From: JAJDTT01 sp965116695
GTDB taxonomy: Bacteria; Acidobacteriota; UBA6911; RPQK01; JAJDTT01
Reading direction: 5' to 3'
NCBI GenBank assembly: GCA_965116695.1
Contig: OZ220706.1
Coordinates: forward strand, 372,001 to 436,000
DNA: 64,000 nucleotides
A program made the translations under genes and the position numbers. This document shows, piece after piece, positions 1-9,289 of the stretch. The notes beneath the pieces were generated by a model, which did no database searches, was not told the origin of the DNA, and saw only the letters and a program-made list of their open reading frames with translations. Position 1 is the stretch's first letter; each line of letters starts with the position of its first letter.

Positions 1-2851
1 GGTGAAGGCGGTTGGCGGGGTCCATTCGGAGCGCCTTCGCGGAACCCTGGCTGCTCATGCGGTAAGTGCGGGCGGTGACCAGCCGGCGCACCATGCTCTT
101 GATGGAATACCCCTCCTCTTTGAATCGATGGGCCAGATGATCCAGAAGGCCGGGGTGTGTGGGCGGTTCGCCCAACTTGCCGAAGTTGTCCGTGGTGCGC
201 ACCAAGCCGTATCCGAACAGGTAGCGCCAGATCCGGTTCACCATCACCCGGGAGGTCAAGGGATTGTCGGCAGAGGTGATGTCGTGGGCCAAGTCCAGGC
301 GGACCCGTCCCGGATCGGCGTAGGGAAGGCTTCCCAGGGCTGCAAGGTAGCGCCTGGGCACCGGTTCACCGTGGGCATCCTGGTCTCCGCGGACCAGGAA
401 CGGGTGATCCGGCGCCGCTTCGTCCAGGATGGAAGGAGCGCGCCGGGGTACCGGCACTTGCGACTCGACTTCCCGATATTGGTCCAGCAGCGAACCCAGG
501 GAGGGGAGCCGATCCAGGGACCGGGGCAACAGGTCAGCGCGGACGAACGCGTCCAGATAGGCAGCCTGGAGCTCGGAAGCACCGCCGTCCCGCCAGGCTT
601 CGACGGCCTCCACCAAGCGGCGGGCCAATCGCTCGGCCAGATCGGCGGACGAACGGGGCGGCAGGCCGCGGAGCAGATAGAGAAGCGGCGGCCGCGTCTC
701 CCGGGGCGTCTCCTTGGTCTCGTGAAACAGGATCCGGCCGGCGCCGATGGCGGAACGGCCGTCGGTACGCTTCTCCGCCTCGGTTCTGGTCTCTGCGGAG
801 TCGTATCTGGCGAGTGTGACGTCGTCCCGGGTGGCCAATTCGATATAGGCGGAGAATCCTTTCCAATAGGCCACGTCCCATTGGACCCACTCCATCCGGT
901 CCGTCTTGAGGACGTGCCGCATGTGGTAGATGCCGCCTCGGGGGGCGGCGTAGTTCTCCACGATCAACTGGGCGAAGCTGAAGTCCGATCCGAGGACGCT
1001 GAGGCTGATGAAGTCGCTGTCGATGGTAAAGCGGGGCGACTGGATCACGCCGTTGTGCTTGGCGGACAGGAGGTGGGTGTAGACACCCCCGGGGTAGATT
1101 CCGCTGACGATCCGTTTCCCCTCCGCAGCCACTGAGAACTCGCCGGGCGGAGACGGTTGGGGAGGAAGTCCGGCGCCGTGCCCGATCCACTCCCCGTAAT
1201 CGGGGCCGGACAGATCCCAGCGGACCCGGAAGTGATCCCGGTTGAAGGCTCTGCCGGTGCGGATCCGGTTGTCCCAGTCCTCCTTCAAGGCGCCCCATTC
1301 CTGATTGAACTCGGCGCCCTCCTTGCCGGCCAGGCGAATCCACGCCGCCAGGGGATTGCCGGGTTCGCACCGCGCCTCCTCCAATGCTCGGATCAGCGCC
1401 TGTTCGGCGGCTGAGGTCTCCGTCCCGGCATCCTTGGCCTCACCACCTGTTTCGGCCGCGGGTGCCTCGGCCTCCGGGGCCGCCGGATCGTGTGCCGTGT
1501 CCGCCGCGGATTCAGGCTTGCAAGGAGAGTCAGCCGGGTTGGTGAAGGTTTCGTGCGGCGTTTCCAGCAGAATGGAGGCCAGGGACGACGCCTCCCGGAT
1601 CCAGATGCCAGCCAGCTTCCGGCGGATCTCCTCCTTCAACTCCGAGAGTTGACCCCGGCCCCAATCAAGTCGCTCCGGGTCGTCGATAGCCCGCTGGGTC
1701 GGCCGGGCTCCGTAGAGCACTCCGTAAAGGGCGTAGTAGTCCTCCTGGCTGATGGCGTCGAACTTGTGGTCATGGCAGCGCGCGCAGGAGATGGTCAGCC
1801 CCTGAAACGCTTTGGAGACCACGTCCACCTGGTTGTCGGTCCACTTGATCCGGTCTCCCAGCGGATCCACCGGCTGGAAACCGTGCTCCACCATGCGGAA
1901 GTGCGCCGTAGCCAACAGCGACTCGTTGATCCCCAGGGCCGGGTTCATCCTGGGAGAGGGAAGCAGGTCGCCCGCCAGGTGTTCCCGGATCATCTGGTCG
2001 TAGGGGACGTCGGCGTTCAAGGCCCGAATCAGGTAGTCGCGATACCGCCATGCGAATGGGGCCTTGGGGTCGCCCTGACTGCCATGGGATTCGGCATAGC
2101 GGATCACATCCATCCAGTGGCGGGCCCAGTGCTCGCCGAAGTGGGGCGAGTCCAGGAAGTCGTCCACCAGGTTTTCGTACGCCCGCGGAGAGGAATCGTC
2201 AACAAAGGCCCGCACCTCTCCGGGAAGGGGTGGGAGACCCCGCAGATCGTAGGAAAGGCGCCGGATCAGCGTGTGCCGGTCCGCCGCCGGCGCCGGTTGC
2301 AGCCCCTCCTGCTCCAGCCGGGCCAGGATGAACCGGTCCATGGGATGGAGCGGCCAACCGGTGTCGGCCACCGCAGGCGGCGGGAAGGACCGGACCGGTT
2401 GCCAAGCCCAGTGGGTGCGCTTCCGGGCTTCCAGGTCGAAACCGTCGGCCGTCGCCTGGGAGGTTTCCACCGGATCGGTCCACGGGGCGCCCATCTTCAC
2501 CCATTCGACGAGCGACCGGATCTGGGCATCCGACAGGGCGCCGGTGGGCGGCATCAGTGCGGGCCGGCCCTGGATGCGGCGGATCAAGGGACTCTCCTCC
2601 GGCTTGCCCGGAACCACGGCCGGTCCCGAGACGCCTCCCTTGATCAGGTCCTCCCGCCGGTCCAGGCGCAACCCGGCAAATGGCGTCGCCGTCTGTGCGC
2701 TATGGCATTCGTAGCAGCGGCTGGCCAGCAGGGGGCGGATCTCTTTCTCGAAGAATTCCAGGGAGTCGGGATCGGTCGGCGAGGCCAGAGCAACGGTCAG
2801 GCAGACGAAGAATGCGATGACGGCGGTCAAGCTGGCCGATGGAGTCTTCAT
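1..2851 (-). CDS. PSD1/DUF1549/DUF1553 cytochrome-domain protein, 3' end cut by the window
   Basis: This is a close paralogue of the complete gene at 10955-14380. It starts at 2851 with a Sec-type signal peptide (about residues 1-23). A haem-binding CYECH motif follows at residues 46-50, inside the planctomycete-type cytochrome domain. The reading frame stays open to base 1, so about 950 residues are visible and roughly the last 190, by comparison with the paralogue, lie outside. A second CARCHDH-type motif marks the DUF1549 region. The last visible stretch matches the DUF1553 domain (RTYRMSS followed by DPANRLH). These exported proteins usually sit beside a DUF1501 gene, which would lie beyond the window edge. 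Their biochemical role is not established; an envelope redox or polysaccharide-related role is only inferred. Confidence 0.9.
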   Translation of the reverse strand, partial: MKTPSASLTAVIAFFVCLTVALASPTDPDSLEFFEKEIRPLLASRCYECHSAQTATPFAGLRLDRREDLIKGGVSGPAVVPGKPEESPLIRRIQGRPALMPPTGALSDAQIRSLVEWVKMGAPWTDPVETSQATADGFDLEARKRTHWAWQPVRSFPPPAVADTGWPLHPMDRFILARLEQEGLQPAPAADRHTLIRRLSYDLRGLPPLPGEVRAFVDDSSPRAYENLVDDFLDSPHFGEHWARHWMDVIRYAESHGSQGDPKAPFAWRYRDYLIRALNADVPYDQMIREHLAGDLLPSPRMNPALGINESLLATAHFRMVEHGFQPVDPLGDRIKWTDNQVDVVSKAFQGLTISCARCHDHKFDAISQEDYYALYGVLYGARPTQRAIDDPERLDWGRGQLSELKEEIRRKLAGIWIREASSLASILLETPHETFTNPADSPCKPESAADTAHDPAAPEAEAPAAETGGEAKDAGTETSAAEQALIRALEEARCEPGNPLAAWIRLAGKEGAEFNQEWGALKEDWDNRIRTGRAFNRDHFRVRWDLSGPDYGEWIGHGAGLPPQPSPPGEFSVAAEGKRIVSGIYPGGVYTHLLSAKHNGVIQSPRFTIDSDFISLSVLGSDFSFAQLIVENYAAPRGGIYHMRHVLKTDRMEWVQWDVAYWKGFSAYIELATRDDVTLARYDSAETRTEAEKRTDGRSAIGAGRILFHETKETPRETRPPLLYLLRGLPPRSSADLAERLARRLVEAVEAWRDGGASELQAAYLDAFVRADLLPRSLDRLPSLGSLLDQYREVESQVPVPRRAPSILDEAAPDHPFLVRGDQDAHGEPVPRRYLAALGSLPYADPGRVRLDLAHDITSADNPLTSRVMVNRIWRYLFGYGLVRTTDNFGKLGEPPTHPGLLDHLAHRFKEEGYSIKSMVRRLVTARTYRMSSQGSAKALRMDPANRLH

Positions 2852-3663
2852 GACTGAAGCCGGTTTCGAACCCGCGGGCTCTCCGCCGCTGTTTGGAAGT
2901 GTAGCGATGTCGGACTACGAGGGGCAAGAAATCCGAATGCATCCATCACCTTGATCTCTCTCCTCAGTTCGCCGGGACTCTGGAATTGCCCCTACTGGTT
3001 GCACCTCGGACCAAGCCTCGATTCAACCTCTCCAGGCATGTACTCGATCCCAGAGTCGGGTTTGGGACGCATCGGGTTCTGCGGGAATCAATGATCGTGA
3101 TTCCAGGAAAAATAACACGGTATCGTCACAATACAAGCTCATACTTACACATTAAGTACACTGTGCCCTGATATTCTCCCTTGGATTCAGTCATTCAGTG
3201 CTTTGGAGATCATTCATTCTAGTGGGTCTTTTGCAGAGAACCCGGCATTCATTTCGGACGGTAGTCGCTCCCACAGAGGAGTGCCCTTCGCTCCGTTCCT
3301 GTCTCTCCCCGGGGAAATTCGGGGGCGCGGTTTCCTTCATCGGCTGCGCCCTTGATGATCCCCGACTTGGGCCGGTCTTCGATCCCATGAAGAACGGGAT
3401 GGTGATACCGATGGGAATAAATCGTGGATTACATACGAAGGTTCCAATTCGAATGAGTGAGACACGGCTCTGGAGAAGTTCAAAATGCAAGTCTGATATC
3501 AAAGCCGAAGAACCGATGGTGCCGGGTTCCAAAGATCGGCACCAGCCCCATGATGGGGCGCGAATCGACAGTTGCAATGGCTTTGCACAAGAGGAGTAGC
3601 CCCAGTCTTTGGGGTGCACAGCTTACTGATTTAGCTCCATAAGTCTTATTGGAGGATATTTCC
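2852..3663. other. Long intergenic region without a convincing gene
   Basis: About 800 bases separate the divergent PSD1 and DUF4126 genes. The first part holds the PSD1 promoter. The remainder is lower in GC than its surroundings. Open frames occur on both strands around 3190-3640, but they lack a ribosome binding site, recognisable domains and sensible composition. A short palindrome (CCCCATGATGGGG) lies near 3546-3558. I see no RNA gene here. Confidence 0.5.
2898..2927 (-). promoter_or_regulatory. Probable sigma-70 promoter of the first PSD1 gene
   Basis: On the minus strand TTGCCC (2922-2927) and TACACT (2898-2903) are separated by 18 bases, and the start codon follows about 47 bases downstream. 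The paralogous gene at 14380 has the same two hexamers with the same spacing inside an otherwise diverged upstream region. That conservation is the main support. Confidence 0.5.
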
Positions 3664-4299
3664 GTGGATATTACCGCCCTCTCTCTCGCGCTGGGTTCCA
3701 GTTTCACCGCTGGACTAAACTTCTACTTAACGCTTTTCTCACTAGGTATGATGCACCGATGTGATATCCTCACCCTGCCTCCCAAGATGGAAATACTGGC
3801 CAATCCCTGGGTGCTCATCGGTGTTGGTTTTCTGCTGGTGGGCGACTTCATCGTCGACAAGATTCCGGCATTAGACAGCATTTGGGATGGTATCCAAGGC
3901 GCCATTCGTATCCCGGCCGGTGTTGCTATTGGCGCTAATTCGTTTACCGAAGTTCCCACTCATATGCTCGGTCTCGCAGGTCTGGCTGGGGGAGTTACTA
4001 GTTCCACCTCGTTCTTGGCAAACGCTTCGACGCGAGCCGTTTCAAACAGCTCTCCTGAACCCGTCTCAAACTCGCTTCTCAGCCTTGGTAAGGATGGTCT
4101 TGGTGTAAGCCTACTCTGGCTCGTAGCCCATCATCCCTATATGGCCGCGGTCTCGGTGTTGGTGCTGCTGGTCATTTCGGCAGTGGTTATCTACTACCTC
4201 TTCCGGTTCCTTAAGCGGATTTTCAGGACAGCCGTTTCTACGGTCAAGAATCCTAGTTCACTGGCGGAAAGGCTGCCTTGGAGAAGGAAGCGCGCATAG
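3664..4299 (+). CDS. DUF4126 family membrane protein
   Basis: A 211-residue integral membrane protein of the DUF4126 type. It has an N-terminal hydrophobic segment with a GLNFYLTL pattern, a conserved central region (LVGDFIVDKIPALDSIWD), a glycine/alanine-rich hydrophobic stretch and a C-terminal transmembrane helix (about residues 160-185) followed by a basic tail. I place the start at GTG 3664 because GGAGGA at 3651-3656 sits seven bases before it. An in-frame TTG at 3649 overlaps that ribosome binding site and is less likely. The family has no established function. It is followed in the same direction by htpX, about 185 bases downstream. Confidence 0.8.
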   Translation: MDITALSLALGSSFTAGLNFYLTLFSLGMMHRCDILTLPPKMEILANPWVLIGVGFLLVGDFIVDKIPALDSIWDGIQGAIRIPAGVAIGANSFTEVPTHMLGLAGLAGGVTSSTSFLANASTRAVSNSSPEPVSNSLLSLGKDGLGVSLLWLVAHHPYMAAVSVLVLLVISAVVIYYLFRFLKRIFRTAVSTVKNPSSLAERLPWRRKRA

Positions 4300-4307
4300 G
4301 AAGGTTG

Positions 4308-4391
4308 TGCCCGGAGTGGGAGCCGAACCCATACCGAGTAGAATCTTCACAGGATTATGACCCTCGGGTACCCCAATTCCGCCTCGCGGGC
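4308..4391 (-). other. Degenerate class II (Leu-like) tRNA sequence
   Basis: The 84 bases read like a leucine-type tRNA on the minus strand. They begin GCCCG and end CGGGC plus an A, so five acceptor pairs form. The D-arm carries GGCGGAATTGG, and a T-arm-like GGG-TTCGGCT-CCC lies at the expected place. The middle fits poorly. The anticodon stem has a mismatch and two wobbles, the apparent anticodon is CAT, which is not Leu, position 58 of the T-loop is G, and no CCA is encoded. I read it as a tRNA relic or a very divergent tRNA, not a confident gene. Confidence 0.35.
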
Positions 4392-4484
4392 TCAGTCTCT
4401 CTCGCTGATGGGTCGCGCGTTGCGGTCACATGAAGATCCGGCGGCGGTGGGACCAGTCACGGTGTAGAAGAGTAGGATTATGTT

Positions 4485-5369
4485 ATGAAGCGAGTGTTTC
4501 TGTTTCTGGCCACAAATCTGGCCATCGTCGTCGTTCTCAGCATCACGTTGCGGCTGCTGGGTGTCGAACGGATCCTGGACGAGCAGGGTGTGGGTTTGAA
4601 CCTCAGCGCCCTGCTGACCTTTGCGGCCTTGTTCGGCTTCGGGGGGTCCTTCTTTTCGCTCCTCCTCTCAAAGTGGACTGCTAAGCGGCTCACCGGGGCA
4701 CAGGTAATCCAGAGGCCGTCCGATGCCACCGAGGAGTGGTTGGTCGAGACGGTAAGGCGCCAAGCTCAAGCCTCCGGTATCGGCATGCCGCAGGTGGCCG
4801 TCTACGATGCCCCGGACGTGAACGCCTTTGCCACAGGAGCCCGGCGTAATAATGCGCTAGTGGCGGTCAGTACCGGTCTTCTTCGCAGCATGTCCCGGTG
4901 CCAGGTTGAGGCCGTGTTGGCCCACGAGGTCAGCCATATTCGCAACGGCGACATGATCACGCTGGCCCTGATCCAGGGGATCGTCAATACCTTTGTGATC
5001 TTCTTTTCGCGTGTAATCGGTCACATCGTGGACCGGGCCATCTTCAAGAACGAACGGGGACACGGCATCGGCTTCTGGGTAACGACGATCGTGGCCGAGA
5101 TCGTGATGGGAATCTTGGCCAGTATCATTGTCATGTGGTTTAGTCGGCAAAGGGAATTCCGCGCGGACAAAGGCGCTGCGCGGCTGGCGGACCGCGGGAA
5201 CATGATCGCAGCCTTGGAGTCGCTGCGTCGATCGGTGAATCAGCCCCACCTTCCCGACCAACTCTCCGCATTTGGCATTTCGGGCAGGGGCGGCGGTGGA
5301 ATTCGGCGTCTTTTCATGACCCACCCCCCACTGGATGAGCGCATCGCGGCTTTGCGCGCCGGGAGATGA
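4485..5369 (+). CDS. htpX: Membrane zinc metalloprotease HtpX (M48B)
   Basis: A 294-residue protein of normal length for HtpX, the inner-membrane M48 protease that degrades misfolded membrane proteins. Two hydrophobic segments occupy about residues 4-24 and 38-62. The zinc-binding HEVSH motif is at residues 147-151. Two further membrane segments follow, then the conserved REFRADKGAARLA region that supplies the third zinc ligand. The C-terminus holds the typical THPPLDERIAALR ending. The start at 4485 matches the usual N-terminus (MKRVFLFLATNLA). HtpX is often induced by envelope or heat stress, but no regulatory site is obvious here. Confidence 0.95.
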   Translation: MKRVFLFLATNLAIVVVLSITLRLLGVERILDEQGVGLNLSALLTFAALFGFGGSFFSLLLSKWTAKRLTGAQVIQRPSDATEEWLVETVRRQAQASGIGMPQVAVYDAPDVNAFATGARRNNALVAVSTGLLRSMSRCQVEAVLAHEVSHIRNGDMITLALIQGIVNTFVIFFSRVIGHIVDRAIFKNERGHGIGFWVTTIVAEIVMGILASIIVMWFSRQREFRADKGAARLADRGNMIAALESLRRSVNQPHLPDQLSAFGISGRGGGGIRRLFMTHPPLDERIAALRAGR

Positions 5370-5420
5370 TGTTTCGCCTCCGCGCCGGGGAGCATTGGCT
5401 CGATGGCGGTTTTGGTGGGT

Positions 5421-5622
5421 TTCGGCGGATTCCTCCGGCTTGAAAAAGGCCAGACCCATTCCGATCGTCTCCGATTCCTTCAACGAACAGAGAGAATTGC
5501 TTCCCCAACTCGACGGGCTGGATGCTGATCTCGACCCCGGTTTCCGCATGCCGGTAGGTCAACAAGCCACTCACTGAGGCGGAATCGCACCCGGCCTCGA
5601 TCCAGCCCCGCCGGATGGCCAT
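5421..5622 (-). pseudogene. Frameshifted fragment of the exported beta-sandwich module
   Basis: The minus strand encodes IRRGWIEAGCDSASVSGLLTYRH, EISIQPVE and FSLFVE. These match a middle piece of the repeated module in the protein at 16722-19217 (IRRGWIE, GLLVYRH, FALFVEES). The match then continues in another frame as ESETIGMGLAFFKP, equal to ESNEIGTGLALFKP. A one-base loss near 5478-5483 explains the switch. There is no start, signal peptide or remainder of the module, so this is a relic about 65 codons long. Confidence 0.7.
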
Positions 5623-5745
5623 CGGCAGGGCGTGCGGTCACGCGCCGGTCCGGGGCTGCTGACGTGTCCGTTCACGGCCACGAAGGGCCGAAGACGTCAG
5701 TTTCATCCGAGGGAAAGAATGGGGGATGAGCATCGCCGAACAATT

Positions 5746-5774
5746 CTTAACTCTTTTATATTTAATAAGTTAAG
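5746..5774 (-). terminator. Possible AT-rich hairpin downstream of the 5800-7473 gene
   Basis: CTTAACT and AGTTAAG form a 7-bp stem around an AT-rich loop of 15 bases, 26 bases past the stop codon of the minus-strand gene. No clear T-run follows, so the terminator call is weak. Confidence 0.25.
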
Positions 5775-5799
5775 GAACTTGTGGAAATGGTCCGCAGGT

Positions 5800-7473
5800 C
5801 TACCAGGACTTGCGGACCTGGATCGGTGAGTTCGAGTCTGACGGGTCGAGGACGATGGTGACGCTCGTCGATTCCAAGAGTTCGAGACGAGTTTGCAACT
5901 GTTCTGCGTTCGGAGGGCGCAGATAGAAGAAGTAGGTCTGGGGTGCCAAACCGTTGACGCGGAAATGACCGTCGGATGGGGAGACGTCCGCGGTCTTTGA
6001 ATCGAAGGGGGAGGCGGGTACGTCGTGGTGGCGGTCGGCTGGGGACAGTCGAAGGGAGAAGTCTCTTATCGGTTCATTGTTTCGGTCCATGACATAACCG
6101 GTCAGCGAAAATCCCGGCCGCAGGGTGACGGTGAGGAATTCGTCTGTCGGCGTCACCAAAGCGGCTTCGTAAGTCACGTAATCACGATGAGTCACTTGCA
6201 TCCAGTGTTTCCCAGGGGGAACTTCCGGAATATCGAAAGTGCCGTCCGAGGGGGTAAAAAGACCAATAGATGTTCTTCCTGTTCCTCGTTCGAAAACCGC
6301 ATTGACGCCGGCCTTGGCAACGGGCCGACCCTTCGTGTCGACAACGACACCTTGGACTGCCGCCTGACGTTCCAGAACGAGATCGATTTCATGGTCCTGA
6401 CTGGACTCAACGATCAAGTCCTTCCTTCCTTGGCCGGGACTCGGTATGGCATAGCCCTCTGCGTCCGCACTAATCCCATATGTGCCCCAACGAACCCGGG
6501 GAAAGAAAAAGCGGCCCTTCGGGTCCGTCGTCGTGTCTCCCAAATGGATCCCAGTTCGGCTATCTGGTTCACGTTGTCCAAGAGCGACCCTCGCTCCGCG
6601 AATAGGTTGTCCTTTCGCATCCCATACGTGACCGGATATCGATGCCAACATCGGTTCCGGCACTCGACGCATCGTGATGATCACCTCGTCATCCTGGGGC
6701 AACGTGACAGGAACGCGAGAATCAAGTTCATGTGCCGGATGCGCGGCCTCGGCGAAGTAGTTTCCGGAAACCGGTGGTCTGGGAATCAGAAAACGGCCTG
6801 ATCCGTCACTCTGCTCGCCGCAACACCTATCAAACGGTCCGGGTTTCTCTTCCCGGAGCCAGACCCACGCTCCAGCAATACCTCGGAACTGCCGATCAAC
6901 GACTCTGCCCCGAAGTTCCACTTGCGGTGTCATCAGGATGTTCTTCTGCAGGCTTTTCTCAGCGGGTGTAATGACTATCCCATCGTCGGTATAGGGCTGG
7001 TAGCCGTCCGCCTGGGCATGGAGCGTGTATCGCCCCGTGCCGTGGATGGCCACCTGGAACCGGCCGCCAGAACCGCTAACGGCTTCGTGCCGTTCGTCCT
7101 CGCTGCCGACCGGAGATGCGGTAATGCGTGCGCCTTGGATCGGACTCTCATCCTGGCTGTTGGCGACGGTCCCGGCGATGGCCGACTGCACTGGCCGCCG
7201 CTTCTCCACGCCGGCAGACAGAGGAATCCTGCGTTGACTTGGCGGACTGTCTTCAGGATATGCGGACCCCGGCGTTTCGGATCTGACGTGCGTCCGCTCT
7301 TGGCCCTTGTTGCCCAGCGACATGGAATTCGGTGCTCCATCGTCACTGGTGTTCTGCGGCGTGAGACTCGAGGAGCCGTCCGGTGGATCGTCCCAAGCCA
7401 CCCACTGGCTGACCAGTAGAGCCAGGATCCCGATCCCGACGAAAATGAACTGACGTCGGGATGTTTTCGTCAT
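5800..7473 (-). CDS. Membrane-anchored carboxypeptidase-regulatory-like repeat protein
   Basis: A 557-residue protein with one N-terminal membrane helix (about residues 8-27) and then tandem beta-sandwich repeats of the CarboxypepD_reg-like/SdrD-B type. About five repeats of 80-100 residues can be picked out by their starts (AIAGTVANSQ, LRGRVVDR, ISGHVWDAKG, VQGVVVDTKG, LTGYVMDRNN) and by recurring GxF and Y-A-D-GY patterns. Such repeats usually serve as extracellular binding or spacer domains. The start at 7473 is chosen because GGAGG lies seven bases upstream. A related, shortened and frameshifted copy lies at 14539-15389. Both copies are divergent from a plus-strand gene with a similar upstream element. 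No enzymatic domain is seen. Confidence 0.8.
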   Translation of the reverse strand: MTKTSRRQFIFVGIGILALLVSQWVAWDDPPDGSSSLTPQNTSDDGAPNSMSLGNKGQERTHVRSETPGSAYPEDSPPSQRRIPLSAGVEKRRPVQSAIAGTVANSQDESPIQGARITASPVGSEDERHEAVSGSGGRFQVAIHGTGRYTLHAQADGYQPYTDDGIVITPAEKSLQKNILMTPQVELRGRVVDRQFRGIAGAWVWLREEKPGPFDRCCGEQSDGSGRFLIPRPPVSGNYFAEAAHPAHELDSRVPVTLPQDDEVIITMRRVPEPMLASISGHVWDAKGQPIRGARVALGQREPDSRTGIHLGDTTTDPKGRFFFPRVRWGTYGISADAEGYAIPSPGQGRKDLIVESSQDHEIDLVLERQAAVQGVVVDTKGRPVAKAGVNAVFERGTGRTSIGLFTPSDGTFDIPEVPPGKHWMQVTHRDYVTYEAALVTPTDEFLTVTLRPGFSLTGYVMDRNNEPIRDFSLRLSPADRHHDVPASPFDSKTADVSPSDGHFRVNGLAPQTYFFYLRPPNAEQLQTRLELLESTSVTIVLDPSDSNSPIQVRKSW

Positions 7474-7669
7474 GATGTCCTCCACTCCCAACACTGCGGT
7501 TTCGCCAAGAGTCGAACATCATGACTCCGCCGCCGGTCTACATTATCACGTTCGATGCTGGAAACCATACTCGTATCGTTTGTTGACACTACCCCCTCTC
7601 TGAAATTCGACTTTCCCGGGAGGTTGGTCCCGATTGTCCGTGCGTGGCACGTTTCTTGCCGACGAACCC

Positions 7670-7708
7670 GTTTGCGATTTGGTCTAGAATAGCGTTTCAA
7701 AGAGCGAC
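7670..7708 (+). promoter_or_regulatory. Conserved upstream element with TAGAAT -10-like box
   Basis: TCTAGAATAGCG followed by TTCAA precedes the start codon at 7709, with TAGAAT at 7685-7690. Nearly the same element, at the same distance from the start, precedes the unrelated gene at 15443. No good -35 box is visible. Confidence 0.4.
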
Positions 7709-9208
7709 ATGGGAAGCTGCTGCTTCTACCTGTTGGTTGCCCTGACGGCCGCGGCATGGCTGTCCGCGGCGCCTCCCCGGGAACCGGGACTCCGAGTTGA
7801 TTGGCAGAAACAACTGTTTCTCGACGACTGGATCGTAGAGTCCACCCGCAACGTCTCGCGGGTCCTCCAGGAACCGCAACGTTGGCCGGGAAACCCGGTG
7901 ATCACCGGTGACCGACCCTGGGAGAAATGGACCGTCTACCTGAACGGCCGTGGAGTCCTCTACGACGACGCTGAACGGCTGTTCAAGATGTGGTACCTCT
8001 CTCCGACCTTCGATGACGCGGCTCCCAGCGGCCTGAGATACAAGGTTTGCTTTGCGTTCTCCGGCAACGGCGTCCAATGGACCAAACCCGACTTGGGCTT
8101 GGTGGAGTGGGCGGGCTCCCGCCGCAACAACATCCTTCCGTGGGACCGGCATTGGATGCGCCGACCCAATGTCATCCGGGACCCGCGGGACCCGGTCCCT
8201 CAACGCCGTTTCAAGATGCTCTACACCGATGTCGTCGGAGATTGGCCCCGGACCGATTACCGGCAGCTCGCCGGCATCGCCAAGGCCACGTCACCTGACG
8301 GGATCCACTGGCAACACGATGTGGATGGCAAGCCATGGCGGCCGGGCGGCAACGGGACCAACGTGTTGGGCTGGGACTCGGCCGCGGGAAAGTATGTCGC
8401 CTATATTCGGATGTACCCGCCCGGATCCTCGCCGGAGGAGTCTCAAATCTCGATCTTCCGCTCCACCAGCGACAATTTTCTCCAGTGGTCCGAGCCGGAG
8501 CTGGTCCTGGCCCCGGAGCGGGAGGACCTGGACTACAAGGGCTTTCCGGCGCTGATCTACGAGCACTACTACGTCGCCTGGCTCTGGGTTTGGAAGGGCC
8601 GGGAATCGCACTTCGAGTTGGCGGCCAGCCGGGACGGCGTCGAGTGGCAGCGGATCTTTCCGGGGAGAGTTGCGTTCCCCCTCGGCGCACCCGGGACGTG
8701 GGACTCTGCGATGGTTTCCCTGAGCACTCCCATCGTCCGTGACGGCCGGATCTGGATCTACTACGGCGCGTGGAATCATCCCTACCGGCGGGACGCCATG
8801 GAACGGGTGCAGCAAGGCTGGGTCGAAGGCGGGCGGCGGATGCAGCGGGCGGTCGGTCTGGCGACTCTTCGGCTGGACGGCTTCGTTGCCCTGTCGGTGG
8901 CGCGGGGCTTCGGTACGGTCACGACCAGGACTCTGCGCCTGCCGGGCGGATCGTTGTTCGTGAACGTCGACGTCCAAGGGGAGCTGAGGGCCGAGTTGCT
9001 GGACCCCGAGGGACGCGTACTTCCCGGCTATTCCGCCGATGACTGTGTTCCGATTCGCTCCGACGGTCTCCGCCAGATGATCCGCTGGAATCGGGTCTTC
9101 CAACTGGACTCACTGCGAAACCGGGCCGCAAGCGTGCGCTTCCACCTACGCGAGGCAGACCTGTATGCCTTCTGGTTTCAGCCCCACGCCGAAGGGGCGC
9201 CAAGGTGA
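7709..9208 (+). CDS. Exported GH32/GH43-like beta-propeller protein
   Basis: A 499-residue protein with a Sec signal peptide (about residues 1-21). It is followed by DWQKQLFLDDWIVES, typical of exported proteins annotated as glycosyl-hydrolase-like five-bladed propellers in planctomycetes and acidobacteria. Repeated blade-like motifs occur (RLFKMWYLS, SGNGVQWTKPDLGLVEW, SRDGVEWQ, DGRIWIYYGAW), and a small C-terminal beta domain ends with LREADLYAFWF. A paralogue lies at 59879-61393, and relics of the family at 57795 and 63474. Substrate and activity are unknown; a role on plant- or algal-type glycans would be a guess. It converges with the DUF1501 gene, with a strong hairpin between them. Confidence 0.75.
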   Translation: MGSCCFYLLVALTAAAWLSAAPPREPGLRVDWQKQLFLDDWIVESTRNVSRVLQEPQRWPGNPVITGDRPWEKWTVYLNGRGVLYDDAERLFKMWYLSPTFDDAAPSGLRYKVCFAFSGNGVQWTKPDLGLVEWAGSRRNNILPWDRHWMRRPNVIRDPRDPVPQRRFKMLYTDVVGDWPRTDYRQLAGIAKATSPDGIHWQHDVDGKPWRPGGNGTNVLGWDSAAGKYVAYIRMYPPGSSPEESQISIFRSTSDNFLQWSEPELVLAPEREDLDYKGFPALIYEHYYVAWLWVWKGRESHFELAASRDGVEWQRIFPGRVAFPLGAPGTWDSAMVSLSTPIVRDGRIWIYYGAWNHPYRRDAMERVQQGWVEGGRRMQRAVGLATLRLDGFVALSVARGFGTVTTRTLRLPGGSLFVNVDVQGELRAELLDPEGRVLPGYSADDCVPIRSDGLRQMIRWNRVFQLDSLRNRAASVRFHLREADLYAFWFQPHAEGAPR

Positions 9209-9263
9209 CGCCAAGGTGCTCATGGGCGAAGCAAGGGAGCGTTGGCTGTCCAAGCGCCGAAAT

Positions 9264-9283
9264 GGGGGACAAGGATGTCCCCC
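9264..9283. terminator. Perfect hairpin between convergent genes (hairpin-family member)
   Basis: GGGGGACAAGGATGTCCCCC forms an 8-bp stem with an AGGA loop and is followed by CTCCTG. It sits in the 81-base gap between the stops of the convergent genes ending at 9208 and 9290, so it could act as a bidirectional terminator. The same sequence recurs as a tandem array near 49.3 kb and belongs to the variable-stem hairpin family. Confidence 0.5.
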
Positions 9284-9289
9284 CTCCTG

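Noticed and set aside
2860..2880. tRNA T-arm-like GGTTCGAAACC upstream of the first PSD1 gene
   Set aside because: No other tRNA arms surround it, and the homologous position before the paralogue at 14380 lacks it.
3191..3642. Overlapping open frames on both strands in the DUF4126 upstream region
   Set aside because: No domain, signal, ribosome binding site or gene-like composition on either strand; treated as non-coding.
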